Shown here in pieces: positions 49,295 to 60,800 of a stretch of DNA of 64,000 nucleotides. The stretch is taken from the NCBI GenBank assembly GCA_018873245.2, contig JAEMBT020000006.1:6531855-6595854 (forward strand). The letters run 5' to 3'. The first letter of the stretch is position 1. Every line of letters begins with the position of its first letter. Position numbers and translations under genes: made by a program. The stretch is from Archegozetes longisetosus. Its lineage: Eukaryota; Arthropoda; Arachnida; Sarcoptiformes; Trhypochthoniidae. The notes below the pieces were generated by a model. It was not told the DNA's origin. It made no database searches and was given only the letters and a program-made list of their open reading frames with translations.

Positions 49295-50095
49295 ATGGCA
49301 AAAATTGGTAAGTTTTCAACCAATTTTATCAACATTCAACTCTATATTATTGATGTTTATTTAAATTTATAGTTACTTTCGGTTACTTCGGTAACCGGTT
49401 GAATCAACTATTGGTTCGTAACATAAATAAAAGTTGCCAACAAACGGCATTGATTTCGAGTACAGCAGGACTAAGGCAAGAACCGAATGAGGTCTCAAAT
49501 CCAAACTCACTACCGGTCAAACGAAAAGGTTATTCGCCGTTTCAAAACACTTCGAGTAAAGGCGAGTATGCGTTGGCGCGAGTCGACGATCTCTTGAATT
49601 GGGCGCGAAAGAACTCGTTGTGGCCGCTGACCTTCGGTCTGGCTTGTTGTGCAGTTGAGATGATGCACATCGCAGCACCACGTTATGATATGGACAGGTT
49701 TGGAGTAGTCTTCAGAGCCAGTCCACGACAAGCCGATGTTATTATCGTTGCTGGAACTCTAACTAATAAAATGGCACCCGCACTGCGACGGGTTTACGAT
49801 CAGATGTTGGAACCGCGTTGGGTCATATCAATGGGCAGTTGTGCCAACGGTGGCGGTTATTATCATTACTCTTATTCTGTTGTTCGTGGATGTGATCGCA
49901 TCATACCTGTCGATATCTATGTTCCAGGTATTCATGAAATAATTTGATTAAACATTAATTTATTGCCATATTACTTATTAACTTATTTCACTAACAGGTT
50001 GTCCGCCGTCTGCTGAAGCTTTATTTTACGGTATATTACAGCTTCAAAAGAAAATTAAAAGAATAAATGCCGCGCAAATGTGGTACAGAAAATAA
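49295..50095 (+). CDS. NDUFS7: NADH-ubiquinone oxidoreductase core subunit S7 (20 kDa)
   Basis: Exons 49295-49307 (13 nt of coding), 49373-49927 and 49998-50095 join in frame to 221 aa. NDUFS7 (PSST/NuoB) holds iron-sulfur cluster N2, the last electron carrier before ubiquinone in mitochondrial complex I. The cluster ligands are visible: the tandem cysteines in [11 protein letters not shown], the cysteine of [19 protein letters not shown] and that of [10 protein letters not shown], the last split by intron 2. The residues before [20 protein letters not shown] form a basic mitochondrial presequence. [20 protein letters not shown] and [20 protein letters not shown] are near-invariant family text. 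The C-terminus is YRK. Length equals that of typical animal orthologues (about 210-220 aa). Confidence 0.97.
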
Positions 50096-50809
50096 GTTGT
50101 TTGTTTTATCAGTTTTAATGTAAAATAATTAGACATAATACTAGGAAAATATTTATGTTTGCATTTCAAGTACAATTTTTCGATTAGTTATTCAAAAAAA
50201 TTGGTCAATCTAATGAAAATCAGTTATAAAATTGATTAAAATCAAATTAATGCAAAACAAAATATGAGTTTGATTTAAGTAATATCTCATTAAAGTTTAA
50301 GTTTCATAACATATCCTATTGAAAATTGATGTTTCTTTCGCATGGCTTCCTATTCGACTGGCATTTTATCGGTTGATGTCTTTAAGTTACACTCTAATTT
50401 TTCTAAACTCTAATCAATCTTTTCCTTCGAATATTTAATAATCACAAGAATAATTTTAACATATAAAAAAATAGTTTACAAGTCATTAAGCTGAGCCTAA
50501 CGTAAGCTTAATCGCACACCACTTGTATTTTTTCAACTCATAATTCCTTTGATTAAAGACTCACTTTACGTATAACTATATTCAAAATTTGGTGAAACAT
50601 CCGAAAATGGTCTCAACTAATGAAGGACATTGACTTATGTGTGTTATTTCATTACTTTTCATGGCTTCGAATACTCTGAATATCAAATGTCTATAACATT
50701 AATAGTTTGAAATGAAAATTAGGTCAGAATCACAAGAAAATTTATGCCAAATTTAAGTAAGTGAATATTTTACTTTAAAAAATTAATTAAATCTATTACA
50801 AATTCTTAA
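50096..50809. other. Convergent intergenic region, NDUFS7 / PDCD7
   Basis: AT-rich 3' flanks of two convergent genes, 714 bp. No other gene recognised. Confidence 0.4.
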
Positions 50810-51940
50810 TTATTTTTGAATATATTTATTCCACAAAGGGTTTGATGTACTGATAGGCCAAACATAATTTTTTGGTATAGAAGAACCTTCATTGCTACTC
50901 AAATATTTGTCCCATAGATGTCTAATACGTATCATATTATCGATACTATGATGACTTTGTTCGTAGTATTGCCAGTTAGTAAGTGATTCGTAATTATTTG
51001 GTTCTGGAAATTGATTGCTTCCGAACAGTGATTCATAAATACTTAATTGTTTTTCATTTAATTCATTGAAAACATTATCAGTTTTATCACTTAATTCCTC
51101 GTTCAAACGCTTCTCGTATTTATCTTCAATGATGGACTTGAGTGCATTCTCCTCCTTATAATAAGTTTCGAGCCTTTGTTTCAATAAGATTTTCATTTCA
51201 GAGATTTTATTCACAAAAAGAGAATCGCTTTCAGCAGAAGTAAATTGAGATCTTTGTTGAGCAGAACTTTTGAGAGCATTTCTGACTTTTTCGAGTGCAT
51301 TAACTTTTTTCAAGTATCTTTTTGCGTCATTTATTTTCTTTCTGACTTCAATTAAGACAATATCCGCTTCTTTTTTCATATCATTTTCTCTTTTGATCCT
51401 ATCTTCGACCTCATGTTTTGCTTGAAACCACTCGTTAATCATTTTATTCCTTTTTTCGATATATTCTTCGTTCAACTTTTTATGTGTTACATTTCGTTTC
51501 AATTTTGCAGCTCTTTTTCTTTTAATTTTATTTAATTTAAACTCAACTGATGCAACTTTTTGTTTGAGTGACAAAAGTTTTTGTTCTAATTTTTCTTTTT
51601 CACAATTAATTTCACTCACAATTGAATTCCATTTTTCTTCGTCAAAATTATCGATATTTTCATTTAAGTAATTATATTTTTGACTGAAAACTGCCAATAA
51701 ATTGATAACTGATTTCAACTCAAGTGAAAATTGATTGATACTTATGTTATTATTGAGTGATTTAGGCCTGGAGTTGATTTTTGAGTTGTTATTGTCTTGA
51801 TTAAACTTGTGGCCTATCCAATTATTAACCCATATTTGATCACAATTTTGATGCGAATATTCATTGCTCACATCTCTATTATTTATCTCAAATGAAGCTA
51901 CAAATGATTCTAATTCAGATCTCAGACGATTGAATTGCAT
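50810..51940 (-). CDS. PDCD7: PDCD7 homologue (U11/U12 snRNP 59 kDa protein)
   Basis: Single-exon 376-aa protein. Most of it (about residues 95-300) is charged, Lys/Glu-rich and heptad-like, a long coiled coil. The C-terminal block matches the diagnostic end of PDCD7: MIRIRHLWDKYLSSNEGSSI followed by PKNYVWPISTSNPLW, corresponding to family residues around IRHDWDQYL, IP-x-x-WV-x-P and W near the end. PDCD7 is the U11-59K subunit of the U11/U12 di-snRNP of the minor spliceosome. The proline-rich N-terminus of the vertebrate protein (about 485 aa) is missing, replaced by a short Asn-rich region. The coiled-coil part alone would be ambiguous; the call rests on the C-terminus. Confidence 0.82.
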   Translation of the reverse strand: MQFNRLRSELESFVASFEINNRDVSNEYSHQNCDQIWVNNWIGHKFNQDNNNSKINSRPKSLNNNISINQFSLELKSVINLLAVFSQKYNYLNENIDNFDEEKWNSIVSEINCEKEKLEQKLLSLKQKVASVEFKLNKIKRKRAAKLKRNVTHKKLNEEYIEKRNKMINEWFQAKHEVEDRIKRENDMKKEADIVLIEVRKKINDAKRYLKKVNALEKVRNALKSSAQQRSQFTSAESDSLFVNKISEMKILLKQRLETYYKEENALKSIIEDKYEKRLNEELSDKTDNVFNELNEKQLSIYESLFGSNQFPEPNNYESLTNWQYYEQSHHSIDNMIRIRHLWDKYLSSNEGSSIPKNYVWPISTSNPLWNKYIQK

Positions 51941-52459
51941 TTCAATTTAAGTCTTATAATAACTCTTGCAAACAATTTAATATTAAACGCAATTATCTAT
52001 TGCTTGAATTCATATAAGAATACATAAATGAACTAAATGAAGAAATGTTTAAATCTCTTTAAATTTAAATTTAAATTTGACATTAAAGTGCAAGCACGTG
52101 CTTACTTAGAGGGAGTATTTAGACATCTATTACTCGCATTGAGTCATGTATTTAAAAGCAATCAATTAAGTTAATCTTGAAGTTAGAAAATGATCTTCAA
52201 ATCTATTTAACAGGAAGCATAACTAATAGAAAGTGATGATAAACTTAAACTCAGAATAAAATGATTTTATAGAAGTATTAGAAAAGCAATAGAATGGTAA
52301 TAAATTTATAAAAAGGTCCCTTAGTTTGTTTTTAGAATAATTTGGATCGAATGGTGTATTTATGATTTGATTGCTTTTTTTCTATAGATTATCATTTAAT
52401 TCATTATTAAACACTTTTATTATGAGTTAAATCAATCGAAGCAATAATTACAATAAACC
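51941..52459. promoter_or_regulatory. Divergent intergenic region, PDCD7 / PTAR1
   Basis: 519 bp between head-to-head start codons, AT-rich. Both promoters are expected here; no specific motif is assigned. Confidence 0.4.
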
Positions 52460-54053
52460 ATGTCTTTGCCAAACGACTCGTTGTCTCAAAGAATTTTATA
52501 CGACTTAAACTCTATTTTTAAACGCGATCCACAAATGTATGCATTTTTGTATTAATTAGCAATATTTAACTAGCATTTAATTAACTATTAACTCTTTAAA
52601 AGTACAACCTATTCAATACATTCTTTATAAACAACCTTATTATTCAAACCTACTCATTGAATGCTTGTAATTTTAAACAAATTGATAACCAATTTTTCAT
52701 CTAATTGTTTTTCAAATTTTATTCTCAGAATAGAGTTTGATATAATTCCAGTCGAAGACTCCGTTTGTAATAAGAGTCCAGTCATTCACATCGATCATAG
52801 GATAGGACTCGAGAGTTGGTGTGTTCGACATCTCTATGCATACACCTATCAAAAGTTTATTGAGTCACGAATCACTAATAGAAAAGGTATTCATCTACAT
52901 GTGATTCTAAATCAAACAACCCTCAGATACCCTTAATGTCTTTCCCTAAAATTACTTTTCAATTTCTCGATATCACAACTAAATTGCGGTTCAATGCAAT
53001 CCAAAGTTTATCCAATAAAGGCTAAAAATACTATTTTTTGATATTTGAGGCTCTGACTTGATTCATGAGTGGACGCGAGCGCTACTTCTCATAAATCCTG
53101 ACTTAACGACAGCATGGAATGCAAGGTATCTGTCTAAAGATTCATTTCCAATTCTTTATATAAGTCTAATTATTATATATATTATAGGAAAGAACTGGTA
53201 GAAAAAGGAAACATAAAGGTTGCTGATGAGCTTCAGTTTTCAGAAGTTCTCTTGATTCGAAAGCCCAAATCTCCCGATAATTTTGCGCACAGGTATGTGA
53301 CTCAAAACGATGGGACTCTTGATTAGTTGATAATTGAAATTATTTTGTTCAGGGAATGGCTGCTTAAGTATTTGATGAAATCTGAAATACCTTCTGATGA
53401 ACTAATAACAAACGAGTTGAGGGTTAGTTTGGATGCTTCGAGTCGTTATCACCGCAATTATTACGCGTGGAGTCATAGAATATGGATTGTAAAAAATTTA
53501 TTTCAGAACTCTCTTGACGTAAGAAATTAGACTGATTTCCATAATCAATTTTAGATTCATTTATACAATCAATTCTGATGATAACTTATTGATTTATTTT
53601 CAGAAATTACACTGTGATCTTGTTGTTACTAAATGTTGGTTAGAAACCCATGTTTCAGATTATAGTTGTTTTCAATTTCGGCAGTTTTTGTTTTCCTATA
53701 TTTATGATAATTTTATTTTTTCACCTAATAATGAGTCCGATTTGGCTTCTGCTGAAGAGAAAAAAAGATTCCGTTTGTTGATATTCGGAGAAATGGATCT
53801 TTTAAATGATTTGCTGACATTATACACAGATCAAGAATCGCTATTCATTTATAGAAGATTTATCTTAGTATCGATTTCTAAATGGTTTCCAAACGATATC
53901 AATAAAGTAAAAGAAAGTGAAATTTCGTTTATAGACGAACAGTTATCTAATAGCTATAGTAATAGCAAGTCTAATGAATGGCATCTAGATTTGATTAGAC
54001 GACATATTAATTATTTGAATCGCCAATTGAACTGGAATTTAGACTCCACATGA
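52460..54053 (+). CDS. PTAR1: Protein prenyltransferase alpha subunit repeat-containing protein 1
   Basis: Exons 52460-52536, 52729-52886, 53050-53125, 53188-53292, 53353-53518 and 53604-54053 join in frame to 343 aa. Prenyltransferase alpha repeats are visible: the LLLINPDLTTAWNAR element (residues about 91-105), a second SEVLLIRKPKSPDNFAHREW, and the SSRYHRNYYAWSHRIWIV and SLFIYRRFIL helices. Together with the Rab geranylgeranyltransferase beta subunit, PTAR1 forms GGTase-III, which geranylgeranylates the SNARE Ykt6 and FBXL2. GLESWCVRHLYAYTYQKFIE is a conserved N-terminal stretch in this subfamily, which separates it from farnesyltransferase alpha. The protein is somewhat shorter than the human one (about 400 aa), lacking a long C-terminal extension. 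AATAAA at 54106-54111 is a likely polyadenylation signal. Confidence 0.88.
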
Positions 54054-54494
54054 ACTGATTTAGACTAAATATCATAGATTAGGTTGAATTTATTGGTTTA
54101 TATTAAATAAAAGTTTGTTGATTTCCATTCGAAATACGTTATCTTTAAGTTATAAATCTTTTAAAATTATATACGAGTTTATTAATTACTTGTAAATCGA
54201 TTGCTGAAGCAACAGATAAGTTAACAATTTGAAGTCACTTTTACCTTCCAGCAAACGATTCAATTATTTATTTTGAAGATCACTCGAATATTTTAATTGC
54301 AACTGATTTACAATAAAATCAAACGCTGAATAATTTGCTAAGATTTTATTTGCTGTTTAATTACGAAATTTCGGAAATTTTGTAAGATCAGTTAGTCATA
54401 ACTTATTAAACATAAAGAAGTATAATAAGATATTAGAATAATATTAATAGACTTAAAGTAAAGCTTAAAGATAAACCGAAAATAAATGTTCATG
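54054..54494. other. Convergent intergenic region, PTAR1 / glutaredoxin
   Basis: 441 bp of AT-rich 3' flank for two convergent genes; contains the PTAR1 AATAAA. Confidence 0.4.
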
Positions 54495-54918
54495 TTATTT
54501 AATCAAAGCATTGCATTCCTCCAATCGTTTAACCAGTTCTCCACTTGAGTCAAGTCTGACCGTGTCGTCTCCACCACCAATGAACTTACCGTCTATGAAA
54601 ACTCGCGGCACCTCAACAGTTATATAACTAGCGTTAAATTTATTGAATTCAATTAAATCAGATAAGACTTACAGATGAGGCTCCAGTCAGCTCTTTTAAA
54701 TAGTTTTGAATATGATTACAGTCTTCTCTATTCTCGATCTCAAGTACGGCATACTGTCCATCTTCTAATGAGTACTTTTCGAAAACCTTCTTGGCTTTTG
54801 TACAGTAAGGACAATAACTCTTTGAAAAGATGACTACTTTCTTGTCCTGTATTAGAGAATCCACGAGATCTTTCACTGAATCTGGAGTTGTCATTGGTTT
54901 AGATGACTGACTTCCCAT
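54495..54918 (-). CDS. Dithiol glutaredoxin (CPYC), two exons
   Basis: Minus-strand exons 54918-54673 and 54611-54495 join in phase 0 to 120 aa. The fold elements are complete: KKVVIFSKSYCPYCTKAKKV with the CPYC active site (residues about 36-39), the GASSVPRVFIDGKFIGGGDD segment with the cis-proline created across the intron, and the GGGDD glutathione-binding loop. Class I glutaredoxins reduce protein disulfides and protein-glutathione adducts using glutathione. The first residues, MGSQSSKP, fit an N-myristoylation signal (Met-Gly, Ser at position 6) and do not look like a mitochondrial presequence. The protein may therefore be cytosolic or membrane-tethered, which is an inference. It is closest to the GLRX/GLRX2 dithiol type. 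Confidence 0.95.
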
Positions 54919-55579
54919 TTAACTAAAATTTTAAATCAATTTTCAATTAATTAATCATAATTAAAATTATATTAATTCAAAAGCGGATATTTGGTAATCA
55001 AGCTCTGTGTCAATCAAAGATAAATTTAATATAAAATTATCGAAAATTAATTCAAATGGATGAGAAATTAAATGATTTAACACTAAATGTAACTCACTTT
55101 ATAACAAACTTATGAATGGCTGATAAATGAACTTTGTCATAAGAAATATAAGTTATCGATTATTTAATCTAATCATTAACATTAATAACTATTTATTAAT
55201 GAATGAATTAAAAATGAATTGAGAGGATATAAATACAATGTATAAACTCAAATGTAAATTACGTTTACTTTAACCACTATTTCATTTGTAAATATTCAAA
55301 TTGAATTAATTAAATGTGATTACACTTTAATTTTCTATTATTTTTCAAATATTAAATTGAGCTATGAAGAAAATAATCTTATTTAATTGGTTTTAAAATT
55401 AATTTTGGATTATTTTGTGAGGAACGGAGTGAAAACTATTTTGAAACATAGTTTGTGTAAAAAGTAGCTAATGAAAAGATTAGTACACATTTGACAAAAA
55501 GCAGTTTAAAGGCAAATTGCTAAGTAGTATTAATTAAAGCACAAATTCATTCAATTAATAATAAAAATAAGTGGAAGAG
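54919..55579. promoter_or_regulatory. Divergent intergenic region, glutaredoxin / VPS45
   Basis: 661 bp between head-to-head start codons, very AT-rich. Promoters for both genes are expected; no motif is assigned. Confidence 0.4.
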
Positions 55580-57834
55580 ATGGACGTAATCGCATCCATA
55601 AAGTTCTATTTGAATCGAATGGTCGAGGAGTGCGGGGTTGGAATGAAAGTGTTGCTCATGGACAAGGAAACGGTTCGATCCACTCAATTGTCTTAATATT
55701 TATCATCTTTTACAACCTTCTAATGAATTAATCAAACTTTTTTCAATCAAATCTAGATAAGTATTGTTAGTCTTGTGTTCGCTCAGTCTGAAATGCTTCA
55801 AAAAGAAGTCTATCTGTTCGAAAGAATTGATAATTCGCGACCAAATTCTGAACCGATGAAGTATTTGAAGTGTTTAGTATTTCTTCGACCGACTGAAGAA
55901 AATATTAACTTACTTCGACAAGAACTAAAGTCACCGCGCTTTGGACAGTATCACATCTGTAGGTCTTCATTTGTATTAATTTGTATTAAATATCAAATTC
56001 ATTAATAGCTATAAATTTATAACAAATGTTAAATTCAATAATAATTATAACTTTATATTTCTATTGAAATCATTATAATATTCCAGACTTCAGTAATATT
56101 ATCAGCAAAACAGATATCAAATTGCTGGCAGAAGCAGATGAACAAGAAGCGGTCAAAGATGTACAAGAATTTTATTGCGATTATATGGCTGTCAGCCCAC
56201 ATTTGTTCTCAATAAATATTAACAGTTGCTATGTAGGCTTTAAGAATTGGAATTCAGTAGTACTCCAACGAACAACTCAAGCGATTATAAGTGTTTTGCT
56301 TTCACTCAAAAAAAATCCTACCATTCGATACCAATCAAACTCTGAAATGTGTAAACGTTTGGCTGAGAATGTCAGACAAACCATTGCTAGAGAAGGAAGT
56401 CTTTTTGATTTCAGAAAGAGTTCTATAAGTCATTCATCTTTAGTAGAATCAAATGTTCCTCCAGTTTTGTTGCTGTTGGACAGAAAGTTTGATCCGCTAT
56501 CCCCTCTTCTGAATCAGGTCTGAAAATAATTGATTTATTGTGAATTGTTTTCTATGACTTATTTGTATAAATAGTGGACATATCAGGCAATGTTACACGA
56601 ATTGCTTACTATTAATAATAATCGCATCAATCTGTCAGAAGTTCCGGGAGTTAGCAAAGAGTTGAGAGAAGTTGTTTTGTCACAGGAACACGACGAATTC
56701 TATGAAAGAGTATGACACATGATTCAATTAGTTTTTTAAATCTCACCTTGATTTAATATAATTTTCTGAATATTTCTTAAGAACGTATACTTAAACTATG
56801 GTGAAATTTGCTCGAATATCAAAGAACTGATGGATGAATTTCAAACAAAAACAAAGAGTCAGAAAAAAGTTGAATCAATCGCTGACATGAAGTCATTCAT
56901 TGAAACGTATCCCCAATTCAAGAAAATGTCTGGAACTGTAACAAAACATGTGACTCTAATTGACGAACTCTTTAGACTTGTGTCAATTTATAATTTATTC
57001 GAAGTATCAGAAACTGAACAAGAATTGGTTTGTCAATCAGATCACTCGGAATCTCTTAAAGTAAGTTGTGCTTTAAGTGCATTTTGACGTTGATCGAATT
57101 GAACTGAGTTATAGTAAGGGATATTGTTTGATCTGTAATTGTAATTTGTTGTGTTTTGTAATTAGAAAGTAAGAAAGTTGATAAGTAGTGAGAAAGTACG
57201 TGATTTGGACGCTGTGAGGCTTGCCATGTTATACGCCCTGAGATTTGAGAAACAGAGCAACAATGACATACATGGAATTATTGAAATGCTCAAAAGAAGA
57301 GGAATCAGTGATAAACAAACTAAAGTACTGATAACTAAATCAAACTTATTTGCTTCATTTCAATAATAGATCAATTATTTACAGTTAGTTAATTATATTT
57401 TGGAGTTTGCTGGTACTAAACGTCAAACACCCATAAGTGCAACCGAATTATTAAGTACTGAGAACGTGAAAGCTTTCACTAAAAAGATGATCAAAGGTTT
57501 AAAAGGTGTCGAAAATATATATACACAACATTCCCCTCTTCTCAAGGATATAATAGAAGATCTGTCTAAAGGAAAGCTGAAAGAAGTCCATTATCCATAT
57601 TTGGGAACAGTCCAATTGCGGGACAAACCACAAGAAATAATAGTATTCATTGTCGGTGGCACTACTTATGAAGAGTCTTGCGCTGTATATGAACTCAACA
57701 AAACATTAACGGGAGTCAAAGTGCTTTTGGGCGCCACAAATGTTCATAATTTCAAGTCATTTATTGAAGAATTAAGTCATGCATCTAATTCTATGCTCTC
57801 GCCCTCGTTTTCCGGCAGATCCAGGATTTTGTGA
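55580..57834 (+). CDS. VPS45: Vacuolar protein sorting-associated protein 45 (Sec1/Munc18 family)
   Basis: Exons 55580-55672, 55757-55958, 56087-56517, 56575-56709, 56782-57060, 57166-57324 and 57385-57834 join in frame to 582 aa (human about 570). VPS45 is an SM protein that binds the syntaxin-16/Tlg2 SNARE and promotes fusion at endosomes and the trans-Golgi network. Diagnostic stretches are [11 protein letters not shown] at the start, [59 protein letters not shown] followed by [31 protein letters not shown] and, near the end, [20 protein letters not shown]. Intron positions interrupt conserved blocks cleanly in phase 0 or 1. The C-terminal tail is Ser-rich, as in other animal orthologues. 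Confidence 0.97.
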
Positions 57835-60800
57835 TTCTTTGTATTATTCAATATCACTATTCTTTGATTCCATCGAATTTTTTATTTCAAAATTATATTT
57901 AGTTTAAATTAATTTGTATTAATTAAAATGTTTATAATTATAGTCTTTTATCCTATATTTATATATTTATTTTGCTATAATTTATTGATCAAACTATTGT
58001 TATGATATTTCAAAATTCATAGTTATTTGGAATTTTTGTTTAAAAACTAAATAAATTGTTACAAATTTATTTAATTATAATATGAAAATAGATTTTAATG
58101 TTTTCAAATAGGAGAATTAAATGTTTTACTCAATAATGAGCACATTTATAGTACAAATGGTAAACAGAGTAGGTGTCAAATTAATGGTACAAAGAGTGAA
58201 CTTTACACTAGCAATTGAAGTAATGTTCTAAAAGTACTAGTGATCTAGAAGTCCAGCAAATAAAACACCACAATACCGTATTTGACCATTTCAAGCATAA
58301 GACCAATTCATAATTGGTCTTTTTCTGTGTCTAACTGATCATATTTAACATTAGTTTAGTCTCATTATTTACATTTATGTTACTTTCGCATTCATGCGGG
58401 TAATTTTATGCTCTCTATTTGACTAATGCATAACTCAGTCTATTCACCACTTGAGATAATATATAATTTTGAAATGGTTAAAATGCAAAGTTTACATATT
58501 TTACAATTAGTTTGTCAGGAAGAGTCTTAATTCATTCTTTAAAAATATAATCTAAAAGATTAAAAGCACAGATCATACTCGTATAGGCTTACTATTAATA
58601 TTTTATGCATTAAATATACAGAACAATATTGAGAATCACTTCAGTCTTCAGTCCAATTAGAAATATTATCGACTATCTACATAGTTTAAAAGCTAACCAC
58701 TTCTCTTTTATATCTATTGAAATTGATATGATTGACATGTTTCTTGATGAATCCTGAAAAATTATCTCTTTTCATATCGTGAATCAAGTTTTGTTTTTCC
58801 GAAGTTCTTGGTATCTACAGGTCTGTAAACAATCGAGATGAATATTTTCAAAATAAAATATTCAATCGTTTTAACATTACATTGAAATTTACTCAATAAA
58901 ATGATCAGAACTCAGCAAACTAGTAGTCTTGACTTAAGCTCGAATCTGCTCATATCATTCGCTAAATCTATTGATCTTAGCATCAATTTGTGAAATTTAA
59001 AGTTTAGCTCATTGCCTTGAAGTAGTGCTGATCGCAAATTTTCTAACACATACATACCAAGCTAATCCTGTCTTTACTTAGGGCTGACTTGAAGTTTTAA
59101 TTCTAATAGACCAAAGAATAGAAGTCTAAACTCTAGATCTGAACAAATATTGGAAGCTTTTCTACTTTAGATTCTTATGATGAAAAATAAAGTTCTTGAT
59201 ACAATTGTGGACATTCGATAACTTGAAAATTTATTTGATATATCGATCGTATAAAAAATTTTATTGTAATTATTGAAAAGATAACTTCTTTAAATGATAT
59301 AATTAGATGTAATCACAAAAATCCACTAGAAATTAAAACAATTAATCATAATTAATGAGCAATTATAATCTCTTAATCAACGAAATAAATATATCACGCG
59401 TTAAGGTCCAAGAGTACGAGTAAAGTCTATCATATGATCAATTGTGTTTGATTGATGAAGTAGAGCTCAGGTTTTATCCGTCTTTGCTCTCATATTGTTG
59501 AAATACGAGCCCTTATTCTTAGCTTAATTTTTGTTAGGTTTTTCAATTATGTTAATTTCATGCTGATTAAGCATAAGTTAAGGGGTTTTACAAAATGAGT
59601 GCTACTGTAGCTTAACTTCTAAAGTACTTCTCGTGCCTAAACAATATTAGGGCATAAAACCAGAACTGATATCTCTAGCAACAGTTGTTAGATTCAAAAT
59701 GCAGATCAACTCAAATTGATTACTTTACCTTCTGAAAATTGGACGAGTTATGAGCTTTTACAGCGCTAACACCAACGTACAAATGTTTTATGAGTTAAAA
59801 TGTCTGGATACCTGTTTTCACCATACATCTAGTTACATAAACTCTGTTTTTGAAGTCCTCAATAGGATTATAAACAATATTCTGTTTAATACTTTTTATA
59901 CTCAGTGCTTGTACTAAATTAGTGCATGAAGTAATGATTTTAGTAATGATTTTTACACCTTATTTTGATCATAATATTTTTTAGCATCATTTTTCAGAGT
60001 CAATTGAATTACTCGATGAAACCAACTGAAAGGTATGCACTTTCAAACTAAATGTGGCAAAACTGTGTTCATACAGAACACGCACAAAGCCTGAAACTAT
60101 TAATTGTCATTTGAATTAAGACATGAGCTTTTCATTGATGCTAATACTTTTATTAGTAGTTTTATGCAATTAAATTTTCAAAAGTAACCTGAAAGACAAA
60201 ATTTCAAATTAATTAATTGAGTGATTACTCACAGATTAAAACATTACCATTTGTAGACTTTTCCTCTAATGCGATAATGTGTTGCATGACTAAAGAAGTT
60301 TATCAGACATTTCACTAATTTTATGCAATACTTTACCAAGAAAATCATATAAATTTCTAGGTAACATTTAAAAAACAAATTCTTTTGCAAATTTTAGTGA
60401 AAAATATGCTACGAAAAAAAGAAAAAATATAGTACATAATTCTCAAATCACATCATGAACAAAGTTTTAGAAAGTCTGTTCCTTTAAAATGTTAAAATGA
60501 ATTTAAAAATTTGATGGCTTCAACTTACCGTTGATTTATGTTGCGATGAATTAGGAATCGTTCTTAACTTTGGTAACCTAGCTTTATGATGTTGTTAATA
60601 ATACTCATACAGCTAGATAACCAAAGAAAATAACAATTCCTTCTTTGGTACCCATTTCCATATTTATCACCTCATTAACTTTATTTTCTAATCTACTACT
60701 AAAATCTTACACCAAGTTCTGTGATTTCATTTTAAAAATACGACATTATCAAAACTTTGCTCAAAAACAACTTCGTTACTAATGAAATTTTTAGGAATTT

